This document shows, piece by piece, positions 39,584 to 47,915 of a stretch of 48,126 nucleotides of DNA. The stretch is from an uncultured Campylobacterales bacterium (GTDB lineage: Bacteria > Campylobacterota > Campylobacteria > Campylobacterales > CACVAW01), in the NCBI GenBank assembly GCA_902727925.1, contig CACVAW010000004.1, positions 1 to 48,126 on the forward strand. The letters are read 5' to 3'. The notes beneath the pieces were generated by a model. That model did not search any database. It was not told the origin of the DNA and saw nothing but the letters and a program-made list of their open reading frames with translations. Within the stretch, counting starts at the first letter, position 1; every line of letters begins with the position of its first letter. The position numbers and the translations under genes are program-made.

Positions 39584-39985
39584 CTATGCTTTTTTTTCTT
39601 TTTTCTTTTTTTCTGGCCATGATGCTAATGCTGAATCTTCAACTGTAGCTTCTTCGTACATTATTAGTGATTTTGGATTTGTAGGACAAACGTCTGCACA
39701 TATACCACATCCTTTACAATGATCATAATCAATACCTTGCATCTTCTTTTCTTCTGAAAGAATTGCACTATCTGGACAATACACCCAACAGTTTTGACAA
39801 TGAATACAAACATCACTATTATAAATAGGCTTAACAACTCTCCAAGAAGCTGTACTTGCGCTAAATGAACTAAAAAGCGAATAATCTCTATCCGATTGTG
39901 CTGTATTTACTAAATCTTGCATGCTATTTTCAAACGGATTTAAAAGTGCTGCGTCATTGACTTCATCCCAACCTACATTTGCCAT
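39584..39985 (-). CDS. porD: pyruvate:ferredoxin oxidoreductase delta subunit (2[4Fe-4S])
   Basis: 133 aa; 'CIHCQNCWVYCPDSAI', 'CKGCGICADVCPTNPKSL'. Confidence 0.93.
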   Translation of the reverse strand: MANVGWDEVNDAALLNPFENSMQDLVNTAQSDRDYSLFSSFSASTASWRVVKPIYNSDVCIHCQNCWVYCPDSAILSEEKKMQGIDYDHCKGCGICADVCPTNPKSLIMYEEATVEDSALASWPEKKKKEKKA

Positions 39986-39991
39986 TAAATA

Positions 39992-40074
39992 TCTCCTTTT
40001 TATACACTTTAAGGAAGTGAATTCCTTAAAGCTGTCCTCATCGGACTGCTCAAACGACTAGTCGTTTTATACGT
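39992..40074 (-). repeat. three-hairpin structured intergenic repeat, copy C (porD leader)
   Basis: Minus strand: AAACGA-CTAG-TCGTTT (40052-40067), GCAGTCC-GATGA-GGACAGC (40031-40049), CTTTAAGGAA-TTCAC-TTCCTTAAAG (40007-40031), then 'TGTATAAAAAGGAGATATTTAATG'. Confidence 0.85.
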
Positions 40075-40114
40075 TATTAATCAATATATTTCTAATTTAT
40101 ATAACTTTTTTACC

Positions 40115-40672
40115 TTAAACTACTTCTTCGTATGCTCTTTGAATTGCTTTTAAATTTGCGTCTACAATCTTTTGTGGGAATTTAGACAAAACTTTAATTA
40201 TCGCATTTTTAAAATAATCTATCTCAAACATACCAGAAACTTTCATCAAAGCCCCTAGCATAGGAGTATTTGGAATAGCTCTACCTATAGTTTCTTGAGA
40301 AATTTTCATACAATCAAGAGTATATACTCTTTTTTCATCTAAATTTGGTAATTTTTCTAATAACTCTTTTTTACTTAAATGAGTTGTAATTATATATTTT
40401 GTATCTTCTTTTTCATTTGCTGTAATATTACCAATGAATGCCAAAGCAGGATCAAGTACCAATACATAATCAGGTATCATAAACTTTTCATGATTAAGTA
40501 TAGGTTTATCATCTATTCTATTATAAGCACTCATAGCAGCACCTCTTTTAGCAGATCCATAAAAAGCAAAGGCTTGAACTTGCTTACCAGTATCAGATAC
40601 TATATCACCCAGACCTTTAGCTCCAGTTACGGCACCTTGACCGGCACGAGAATGCCATCTAATTTCTAACAT
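40115..40672 (-). CDS. porC: pyruvate:ferredoxin oxidoreductase gamma subunit
   Basis: 185 aa; 'MLEIRWHSRAGQGAVTGAKGLGDIV', 'FAFYGSAKRGAAMSAYNRI'. Confidence 0.94.
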   Translation of the reverse strand: MLEIRWHSRAGQGAVTGAKGLGDIVSDTGKQVQAFAFYGSAKRGAAMSAYNRIDDKPILNHEKFMIPDYVLVLDPALAFIGNITANEKEDTKYIITTHLSKKELLEKLPNLDEKRVYTLDCMKISQETIGRAIPNTPMLGALMKVSGMFEIDYFKNAIIKVLSKFPQKIVDANLKAIQRAYEEVV

Positions 40673-40761
40673 AAAGTCTCCTTAGGACACAAAAATTTCC
40701 ATATTATAACAAATAAGTTTATGTTTTTTTCTTTATTTATATAACTTATATTAATAAATAT

Positions 40762-41379
40762 TTAGAGACCTAAATATTTTTCTTTAATAATTTCTCTCAT
40801 AGCTTTAAATATTAGATATTTATCAACCAAGATATCTTCAAAATACTCTTTTAATATGTTAGCATCTCCACCAGTAAGGTATATTTTCTTTTTACCTAAA
40901 CTTTTAATTAATAAGACTATAGATTTTATTACTCCACAGCTAAGAGCTTCATCTGTATTTTGAGGTATAATATCAATATTAGTAGGTTTTAATTTGGTTT
41001 GAAGTTTATTTGATACTGTCAAAAAGCTTTTTTGATAAGCAGTTAATCCTGGCAGTATATATCCACCCTTATGCTCACCCTTATCCATTAAGTCTATAGT
41101 GATAGCACTTCCAGCATCAACTATAATACCATCTTCAAGATAATTACAAAGAACTTGTCTATCAATCCCAAGTCCTTTATATTTAGTCTTGATATTAATA
41201 TAAGGAGACAAATTTATTGCATTCAAATTTTTTTCAAAAATAGAATCTAAAGATGAGTTTACATTAACATAAAAGAATTTTTCATCAGGGAAGTTCAGTT
41301 TTTCTGATACTTCCTCAGTACGTAATATATTAAAGTCATAAAACTTTATATTTGTATTTCCACAGTCACAAAGTATCAA
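40762..41379 (-). CDS. coaX: type III pantothenate kinase
   Basis: 205 aa; 'MILCDCGNTNIKFY', 'GLGIDRQVLC', 'DGIIVDAGSAITIDLMDKGEHKGGYILPGL'. Confidence 0.93.
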   Translation of the reverse strand: MILCDCGNTNIKFYDFNILRTEEVSEKLNFPDEKFFYVNVNSSLDSIFEKNLNAINLSPYINIKTKYKGLGIDRQVLCNYLEDGIIVDAGSAITIDLMDKGEHKGGYILPGLTAYQKSFLTVSNKLQTKLKPTNIDIIPQNTDEALSCGVIKSIVLLIKSLGKKKIYLTGGDANILKEYFEDILVDKYLIFKAMREIIKEKYLGL

Positions 41380-41384
41380 ACAAA

Positions 41385-42332
41385 CTACTTAAATAAAAAT
41401 GATTTATCTTCCACATAAAGAGTATCGTTAGAAAAGAAACTTTTACCTTCTATCTCACCAAAAAGTTTCATAGTTTTATTATTATCGTAATCTATTAAAA
41501 ATCCTGATTTCTCCAAGATATATAATTTATTATTTACCATAGATGCATTAATGAAATTTGCAAATTCATATTTTTTCTCATATATTTTTTTTAAGTTATC
41601 ATTTAACTCGACAATTCTTGAATCTCTTGTTAGAATATAAGTTTTATTTAGTGTTGATATCACTTTTTTTACTTCATCACTGTATTCACTTATGTAGTTT
41701 TGATTTAGTGCAATTACTTTGTGTCTTGAAGCAACAATTATTTTATCATTTACTAATTCTAAATGAATAATATTGTTAAAAAAGTCCTCATTTGATAAAG
41801 ATATTTGATTTTTAATTTGTCTGTTTCTACTATCCAAAAACACTATTTCTCCATTAAGTGTTGGATAAATGACAATACTGCCCAAGAATAATGGTTTTGG
41901 TATATCTTTTGTACCACTAATAGCTTCTTTATACGACTCTTTAAATAATCGTTTTTTATTTTGTATACTATACAAAGTTATTGAATTATCTACAAATAGT
42001 ACTGCTAGTTTATCTTCTTTGACACTAAGACTAATGATTTTAGTGTCAAAGTTAAATGCACTAATCGTAGTATTCTTATCTTTTATAGCAATACTTTTAA
42101 AGTCTCTTGTAAGGACTTGTAAGTCACCATCAGCAAATATTAATTTCTCGTCTTCTTCTATATTATATTTTTTATTTTTAGTTAGAGCAAAACCGTCAAA
42201 CGTAGCACTTTGCAAATCAGTGTAAAGAACTTCTAAAAAACCTATACTAGATATTTTGTCATCAACTATAGGATTAAAAGATTGTTTACAGCCAATAAGC
42301 AGTAATGCAAATAAAAATACAATATTTTTCAT
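41385..42332 (-). CDS. putative lipoprotein, beta-propeller-like
   Basis: 315 aa; lipobox-like 'FALLLIGCKQ' and repeated propeller-like segments. Confidence 0.65.
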   Translation of the reverse strand: MKNIVFLFALLLIGCKQSFNPIVDDKISSIGFLEVLYTDLQSATFDGFALTKNKKYNIEEDEKLIFADGDLQVLTRDFKSIAIKDKNTTISAFNFDTKIISLSVKEDKLAVLFVDNSITLYSIQNKKRLFKESYKEAISGTKDIPKPLFLGSIVIYPTLNGEIVFLDSRNRQIKNQISLSNEDFFNNIIHLELVNDKIIVASRHKVIALNQNYISEYSDEVKKVISTLNKTYILTRDSRIVELNDNLKKIYEKKYEFANFINASMVNNKLYILEKSGFLIDYDNNKTMKLFGEIEGKSFFSNDTLYVEDKSFLFK

Positions 42333-42337
42333 AAATA

Positions 42338-42928
42338 CTACTTGTAGTGCTTAAGCATATTTGTATACTCACTCAGAGTCGAATCAAAACCAAAACTTTC
42401 AAGTTTTCTTTTTGCTTTTTCGATTTCACCTGATTTAAGAAGCAATACTACTTCATTCAGTCTTGCATATTCAGGAAAAATCTTTCCGTCTTTTGTATAT
42501 TTATTTATTTTCTTGTCGTCACCTGAAGATAATGCTACATAAAATGAACTAAGATCTTTAATTACTTTATTAGAAGAATTACTAGCAAGATTTGAAAGTG
42601 TTGCTATATCATTATTTTTCATTGCATTTTGATACAAATAAAGACTATAAAGAGATTTATTATTATTTTTAAAAACTTCAACATCAGCAGTAGAATTTGC
42701 ATCATTTAATAAATTCAAGTAAGCTACATTTGCTTTTTCTAGTTTAGCTTTACTCATATAGTCATTTATCAAATACCCAGCAACTCCAACAACTATTAAT
42801 ATAAGTATTGCAAAAAGATACTTTCTATATTTTCTAAAAATCCTCTCACCTCTAATAAATCCTTCTAAAAATTGCTCTTCAGTTGAGATTCCTTTTTTAA
42901 TTGCATTTAAGTTTTCTTTTATTGACAT
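42338..42928 (-). CDS. membrane-anchored hypothetical protein (YfgM/TPR-like)
   Basis: 196 aa; one TM near the N-terminus followed by a helical repeat-like domain. Confidence 0.65.
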   Translation of the reverse strand: MSIKENLNAIKKGISTEEQFLEGFIRGERIFRKYRKYLFAILILIVVGVAGYLINDYMSKAKLEKANVAYLNLLNDANSTADVEVFKNNNKSLYSLYLYQNAMKNNDIATLSNLASNSSNKVIKDLSSFYVALSSGDDKKINKYTKDGKIFPEYARLNEVVLLLKSGEIEKAKRKLESFGFDSTLSEYTNMLKHYK

Positions 42929-42968
42929 TTATAATCCTAAGTTTTTTATTACGCAGTATGATATCAAA

Positions 42969-43766
42969 TCAAATTAAAACATCAATCTCTTCTTGCGTGA
43001 ATCCTGACTTTAATCTAGCACTTACATTAACATAAGGCTTTTTTTTCTTTGCACCTGGCAAAACAGTCTCAACTATATCAAAATAGCTTTTAGGGTCAAT
43101 CCCCTTTTGTTCACAAAAGTACTTAAACCAAAAGTCACCCTTTTTTACATGTGAAACTTCCTCTTTCAATATAATCTCTATACTTTGCTTTAGCTCTTTT
43201 GCAAATTCATCATTTATATTTCCAAGCTTTGCAATCACTTTTGGACTAGAATCAAGTCCTGAGGCTTCAAGATATCTTGGGACTACTGCTATTCTTGAAA
43301 CAATATCCAGACACCTCATCGATGTTTCAAACAAAAATGAATGAACATCAAAAGAGCCGTATGTATATCCATACTTAACAAGAAGTTTTTCTAGTGATAA
43401 GAAATGTCTTATCTCATCATTTGCCACATCAATCCAATCATCATAAAACTCTTTTGGCTGATTTTTGAATCTATAAGCTGTATCAAGAGCTAAGTCTATA
43501 GCTGAGTATTCTATGTGAGCTACTGAATGACATAAGTAAGCTTTACCTTCAATTGAACCTAATTTTGATCTTTTAGAAAGTTTTTTAGCATGTACCACAT
43601 TAAGATGTTCACTATAAGAAGGTGAACTAAATACTACACTCTCTTGATTATGCTTAAAAGTAGTTTTGTTAGTTTTATAACACTCAAAGAATTCATTAAA
43701 TTTAGCTATTTTAATCTCAGGTTTGACTGATGTTAAAATAGCTTCTAAAGATGAAAAAAACTCCAC
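42969..43766 (-). CDS. DUF455 ferritin-like domain protein
   Basis: 265 aa; 'HSVAHIEYSAIDLALDTAYRF', 'DDWIDVANDEIRHFLSLEKLL', 'ILKEEVSHVKKGDFWFKYFCEQKG' metal-binding E/H motifs. Confidence 0.88.
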   Translation of the reverse strand: MEFFSSLEAILTSVKPEIKIAKFNEFFECYKTNKTTFKHNQESVVFSSPSYSEHLNVVHAKKLSKRSKLGSIEGKAYLCHSVAHIEYSAIDLALDTAYRFKNQPKEFYDDWIDVANDEIRHFLSLEKLLVKYGYTYGSFDVHSFLFETSMRCLDIVSRIAVVPRYLEASGLDSSPKVIAKLGNINDEFAKELKQSIEIILKEEVSHVKKGDFWFKYFCEQKGIDPKSYFDIVETVLPGAKKKKPYVNVSARLKSGFTQEEIDVLI

Positions 43767-43769
43767 TTA

Positions 43770-44036
43770 TTAATCTATACTTGTCACTATCATCATTCCA
43801 GATGTATAACTATACCCATACCCATATCTTTTTGCTGAGCTATATCCACTTGAGCCTGAAGTTATCGGTATAACATCAATTATGTTATACCCCTTAGAAA
43901 TAAGCTCATTACAAGTATCTTCTACCTTTTTAGCTAACTCTTCTCCATCAACTTTATCAGTAGGCTTAGCACCTGAAATTAAACTTTTTTTTACCTGTTT
44001 ATTAGAGTCAATAAAAAATGTTTTAATCTCTTTCAT
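43770..44036 (-). CDS. conserved hypothetical protein
   Basis: 88 aa; tightly packed with dapD (adjoining start/stop); Gly/Tyr/Ser-rich C-terminus 'SGSSGYSSAKRYGYGYSYTSG'. Confidence 0.6.
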   Translation of the reverse strand: MKEIKTFFIDSNKQVKKSLISGAKPTDKVDGEELAKKVEDTCNELISKGYNIIDVIPITSGSSGYSSAKRYGYGYSYTSGMMIVTSID

Positions 44037-45214
44037 TAATGAAGCTCACTATTTAATTTTACTTCTTTAGTACTTCTTCTTGCTATTATTTGACCTGTTT
44101 GAGAATTTTGTCTAAAATGTATACCATTTAATCCAGATATATCAAGACCTTTTACTATCTCTTTATATTCATTGATATCTTTGTTTACTTCTTTGATTTT
44201 GTTATATTCATCCTGTGAAAGATATATCTTTGTACCCTCAAGTAAAGACAATCCAGCATCAATAATACAACCACTTCCTAGAGGTATACCTGTAACTGAG
44301 TTTGCACCAAGAAGAGTGTTCTCTCCTATTGTTATAGGGTTTCCATTAGTACCACTAAGCACTCCAAGTATACTTGCACCACCACCAACATCTGCACCTG
44401 CTTTTACTACAGCTGAACTACTTATTCGTCCCTCAACCATTACAGCTCCAGTTGTCCCTGCATTGAAGTTAATATAGCTAGCTCCTGGCATTACAGTAGT
44501 CCCTGCCGCAAGGGCAGCTCCAAATCTTACTCTTGATGTATCTAGTACTCTTGTATTATCAGCTGGAATTATATGTTGTAAGAATCTTGGAAACTTATCT
44601 ACAAAATCAATACTAGGATATTCCCCTCTAAGCTTTAGCTCTATCTCTTCAACTCTAAGCCATTCAAGATCGATTGGATAATTACCACTCCAAGCAACAT
44701 TTTGAAGTAACCCAAAAGCACCATCAAGATTAAGACTTCTTAATTCTGCTTTATTCTGTGACAAGGCATAAAGTTTTAAATATACACTCTCTACACTTTT
44801 TGGTTTTTCATTTTCGAATATAAATACTATTTTATAATCATCACAAAGCTCGTATTTTTCTTTATATAAGCCCTGAAGTATTTTGAACAAATCAATATTA
44901 CTATGACCCTCTTCTCCCTCAAATGGTTCAAAATACTCTAGCACTTTATTAACTATCTTAAAATTAAGTGCTAATACAACTTCGCTAGCATTAAAGTCTA
45001 TTTTAGTTCCTAATTTTGCAAATGCATCAATTATAACAGCTGCACTACCAAAGTTTTCATCCCAATTAACTAATGGAAATGTAGCTTGAAGTGTTTTATT
45101 CTCATCTATTTGAGATCTATCTACTCTACATACTCCAAACCCTAAAGGCTTTTTATAGTTATTTGAGCTTTGTATCGTTTGTATTGTTTTTTTAAATTCT
45201 TCTTTTGATTTCAT
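44036..45214 (-). CDS. dapD: tetrahydrodipicolinate N-succinyltransferase
   Basis: 392 aa; left-handed beta-helix; 'RVRFGAALAAGTTVMPGASYINFNAGTTGAVMVEGRISSSAVVKAGADVGGGASILG'. Confidence 0.93.
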   Translation of the reverse strand: MKSKEEFKKTIQTIQSSNNYKKPLGFGVCRVDRSQIDENKTLQATFPLVNWDENFGSAAVIIDAFAKLGTKIDFNASEVVLALNFKIVNKVLEYFEPFEGEEGHSNIDLFKILQGLYKEKYELCDDYKIVFIFENEKPKSVESVYLKLYALSQNKAELRSLNLDGAFGLLQNVAWSGNYPIDLEWLRVEEIELKLRGEYPSIDFVDKFPRFLQHIIPADNTRVLDTSRVRFGAALAAGTTVMPGASYINFNAGTTGAVMVEGRISSSAVVKAGADVGGGASILGVLSGTNGNPITIGENTLLGANSVTGIPLGSGCIIDAGLSLLEGTKIYLSQDEYNKIKEVNKDINEYKEIVKGLDISGLNGIHFRQNSQTGQIIARRSTKEVKLNSELH

Positions 45215-45239
45215 TTATATATTTCCTTTAAAGTATTAT

Positions 45240-46544
45240 TTATTTTGACAAGTCATTTTTGAGTATTATTGTTGTTGATTTATTTGCCTTAAGATATTTT
45301 TTTGCTACATCTACGATATCTTTTTTTGTTATTTTTTTGATATCATCTTCATAGTCAAGTATCACACTTACATCACCCTTAGCAAAATACTCTCCATAAA
45401 GATTAACTACACCTGAAGAGCTTTGAATAGAATGAATAAAGTCTAATTTCACATTAATTTTGATTTTTTCTAATTCTTTCTCGTCAAACTTCGCACTCTT
45501 AATGGAATCTAGAATTTTGAGTATCTCTATCTCAGCGTCTTTTGCTTCAACGCCAGTATTACAAACCCCAAGAAGCATAAACACACCAGCACTCTTAGTA
45601 TCCATAGGATATGCATATATCTTAGAGAGTAGTTTCTTCTCATCTATTAACACTCTATTTAATATACTGCTTTTACCACTACTAAGAAGTTCACCTAGCA
45701 TAGAAAGAGCTATCTGATCTTTATGGTTAAACTCAGGTATTTTATATGCAACAGCTACCATCTCTACTTCACTGGACTTATATATTACTGATCTTTTTTC
45801 TTCGTTTTGAGGTATTTCTTTTGTGTGATTTCTTTTGATTTCTACACTATTGTTGATCTTACCAAAATATTTTTGAGTACTTTTAAAAACTTCATCTTTA
45901 TTTATATCACCAGCTACCATTACTATAGCATTACTTGGTTGATAGAATTTCTTATGAAACTCTCTTATGTCCTCTATAGTCCAAGTCTGAATATCACCCA
46001 TGAATCCTATAGGTGTCCAGTGATAAGAGTGATACTCATAAGCCAAATTAAACAGCTTAAAATACAAATAACCTATAGGTGAATTATCAGTTCGCCAACG
46101 TCTCTCTTCAGCTACCACATCTCTTTCACTTTGAAACTCATCATCTTTTAAGTTAAGATTACTCATAAGCTCCGCAAAAAGTTCTAATGACTTGTCCATA
46201 TTTGATGATGAACTCTTGATATAATAATGAGTATAATCAAACCCAGTACTAGCATTATTTACTCCACCAAAACCTTTAACTATTTTGTCAAACTCTCCAG
46301 CTTTTAGATTTTTAGTAGATTTAAAATTCAGATGTTCAAGCATATGAGCGATCCCACTCTTACCCATAATCTCATCACCTGAGCCTACTTGATAAAACAC
46401 ATCTGTAGTTATTACATTTGAGCCTTCATTCATAGGAATGGCTATGACCTTAAGCCCATTTTCTTGTGTCTGTTCATAATACTTTGGTAATACACTACTC
46501 ATCAAAACTCCCATTATCGATATAAATACAAAAATAATCTTCAA
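45240..46544 (-). CDS. M16 family zinc metallopeptidase
   Basis: 434 aa; 'GKSGIAHMLEHLNFKSTKN' (HxxEH) and downstream 'ERDVVAEERRWRTDN'. Confidence 0.95.
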   Translation of the reverse strand: MKIIFVFISIMGVLMSSVLPKYYEQTQENGLKVIAIPMNEGSNVITTDVFYQVGSGDEIMGKSGIAHMLEHLNFKSTKNLKAGEFDKIVKGFGGVNNASTGFDYTHYYIKSSSSNMDKSLELFAELMSNLNLKDDEFQSERDVVAEERRWRTDNSPIGYLYFKLFNLAYEYHSYHWTPIGFMGDIQTWTIEDIREFHKKFYQPSNAIVMVAGDINKDEVFKSTQKYFGKINNSVEIKRNHTKEIPQNEEKRSVIYKSSEVEMVAVAYKIPEFNHKDQIALSMLGELLSSGKSSILNRVLIDEKKLLSKIYAYPMDTKSAGVFMLLGVCNTGVEAKDAEIEILKILDSIKSAKFDEKELEKIKINVKLDFIHSIQSSSGVVNLYGEYFAKGDVSVILDYEDDIKKITKKDIVDVAKKYLKANKSTTIILKNDLSK

Positions 46545-46665
46545 AATATTTCCTAAATTAAATGTTGAAAGTATAACACAATCATATTGATAGAGACCTC
46601 TAAAAACTTGTGCTATAATCCCAACTCAAAAAATTTTAACATTAAAAATGAAATAATCTAAAAAA

Positions 46666-46733
46666 GAGCGACAAGTCGCGAGAGCCCTGCGCTGAGCAGT
46701 TCTTTCTAGGCTTTTGCCTAGAAAGAAGTAAAA
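46666..46733 (+). repeat. three-hairpin structured intergenic repeat, copy E (DHH gene leader)
   Basis: GCGA-CAAG-TCGC (46668-46679), CTGC-GCTGA-GCAG (46687-46699), TTCTTTCTAGGC-TTTT-GCCTAGAAAGAA (46700-46727, 12-bp perfect stem), then 'GTAAAAATG'. Confidence 0.82.
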
Positions 46734-47750
46734 ATGAAACTATACCATTTATCACACATTGATTTAGACGGATATTCTTGTCAATATATCACAAAACAAT
46801 ACTTCAAAGATGCAAAATACTATAATTCAAACTATGGTGATGAGATAGATGAAAAACTAAGACAAATATTCAGAGACATAGAAAAAAATATGTATGAAGA
46901 CAATCTTGTACTAATAACTGATGTAAACCTAACAGGCGCACAAGCAAACAGAGTAGAAGACCTAAAGTCAAATTCATCAAAAAGAGTAGAAATACTTCTT
47001 TTAGATCATCATCAAAGCGGCGAAGCTCAAGCCAATTTATTTGATTGGTATCATCTTGATATTACAAAATGTGCTACAAAAATTACTTATGAATATTTTG
47101 GCAAAATACTTGGCGAAAAACCTGAACTCAAACATTTTGTAGATATTGTCAATAGTATAGATATATGGCTTGATTATGAAGATACATTTGAACTTGGTAA
47201 AGTACTACTAAAACTTTTAGCTGACTCAAACGAAATAAACAGAATAATGTTTCCAGCTGATAATAACAAATATATGTTTAAGCTCCTAGATGCCGTACAA
47301 TCATACTTTGAAAAAGCTGATGCCCATATAGTACTTGATGAAAGCATTCACAAAATAAAAAAACAGATTTTTAATTCTGCTAAAAACGACACACTAGATA
47401 ACCTAATAGCATCTTATATAGTAGACCTACTATCACTCCAAGCAAACAAACTCGAAGTTGTATACAAAGGTCAAAAGGGAGTATTTACATATTCCCTAAG
47501 AGGAGTATCTGTGATAGGTAATATGTTCTTGAAACACAACCCTCAATATGACTTCTTTATGAACCTCTCAGGTGGCAAAAATATAAGCTTTAGAGCCAAC
47601 GACAAACTTGATGTAAGTAAGCTTGCATCCGATGTATTTGGTGGAGGTGGACACAAGAATGCCAGTGGAGCTAGATACAAAGAATTCAAAGATAGCTTCA
47701 TATATCAAAAAATGAGAACCCAAATAAATGAAGTGTTTAGTAAATTTTGA
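46734..47750 (+). CDS. DHH-family phosphoesterase
   Basis: 338 aa; 'HLSHIDLDGYSCQYI', 'LLLDHHQSGE', 'FGGGGHKNASGARY' (DHH/DHHA1). Confidence 0.93.
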   Translation: MKLYHLSHIDLDGYSCQYITKQYFKDAKYYNSNYGDEIDEKLRQIFRDIEKNMYEDNLVLITDVNLTGAQANRVEDLKSNSSKRVEILLLDHHQSGEAQANLFDWYHLDITKCATKITYEYFGKILGEKPELKHFVDIVNSIDIWLDYEDTFELGKVLLKLLADSNEINRIMFPADNNKYMFKLLDAVQSYFEKADAHIVLDESIHKIKKQIFNSAKNDTLDNLIASYIVDLLSLQANKLEVVYKGQKGVFTYSLRGVSVIGNMFLKHNPQYDFFMNLSGGKNISFRANDKLDVSKLASDVFGGGGHKNASGARYKEFKDSFIYQKMRTQINEVFSKF

Positions 47751-47845
47751 TAAAATTTCAAGATTAAAAATAGTTAAAAGTAAATAAAGACAATAATAAC
47801 TTTTTTTGGGTTAAAACCAAAGAAAATGAAAATAACTCAAATCCC

Positions 47846-47915
47846 AGAGCAACAAGTTGCGAGAGCACTGCGCTGAGCAGTTCTTTTCTTGGCTTTTGCC
47901 AAAAAAGAAGTAAAA
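47846..47915 (+). repeat. three-hairpin structured intergenic repeat, copy F (bioB leader)
   Basis: GCAA-CAAG-TTGC (47849-47860), ACTGC-GCTGA-GCAGT (47867-47881), TTCTTTTcTTGGC-TTTT-GCCAAAAAAGAA (47881-47909, one bulge), then 'GTAAAAATG'; close relative of copy E. Confidence 0.82.
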
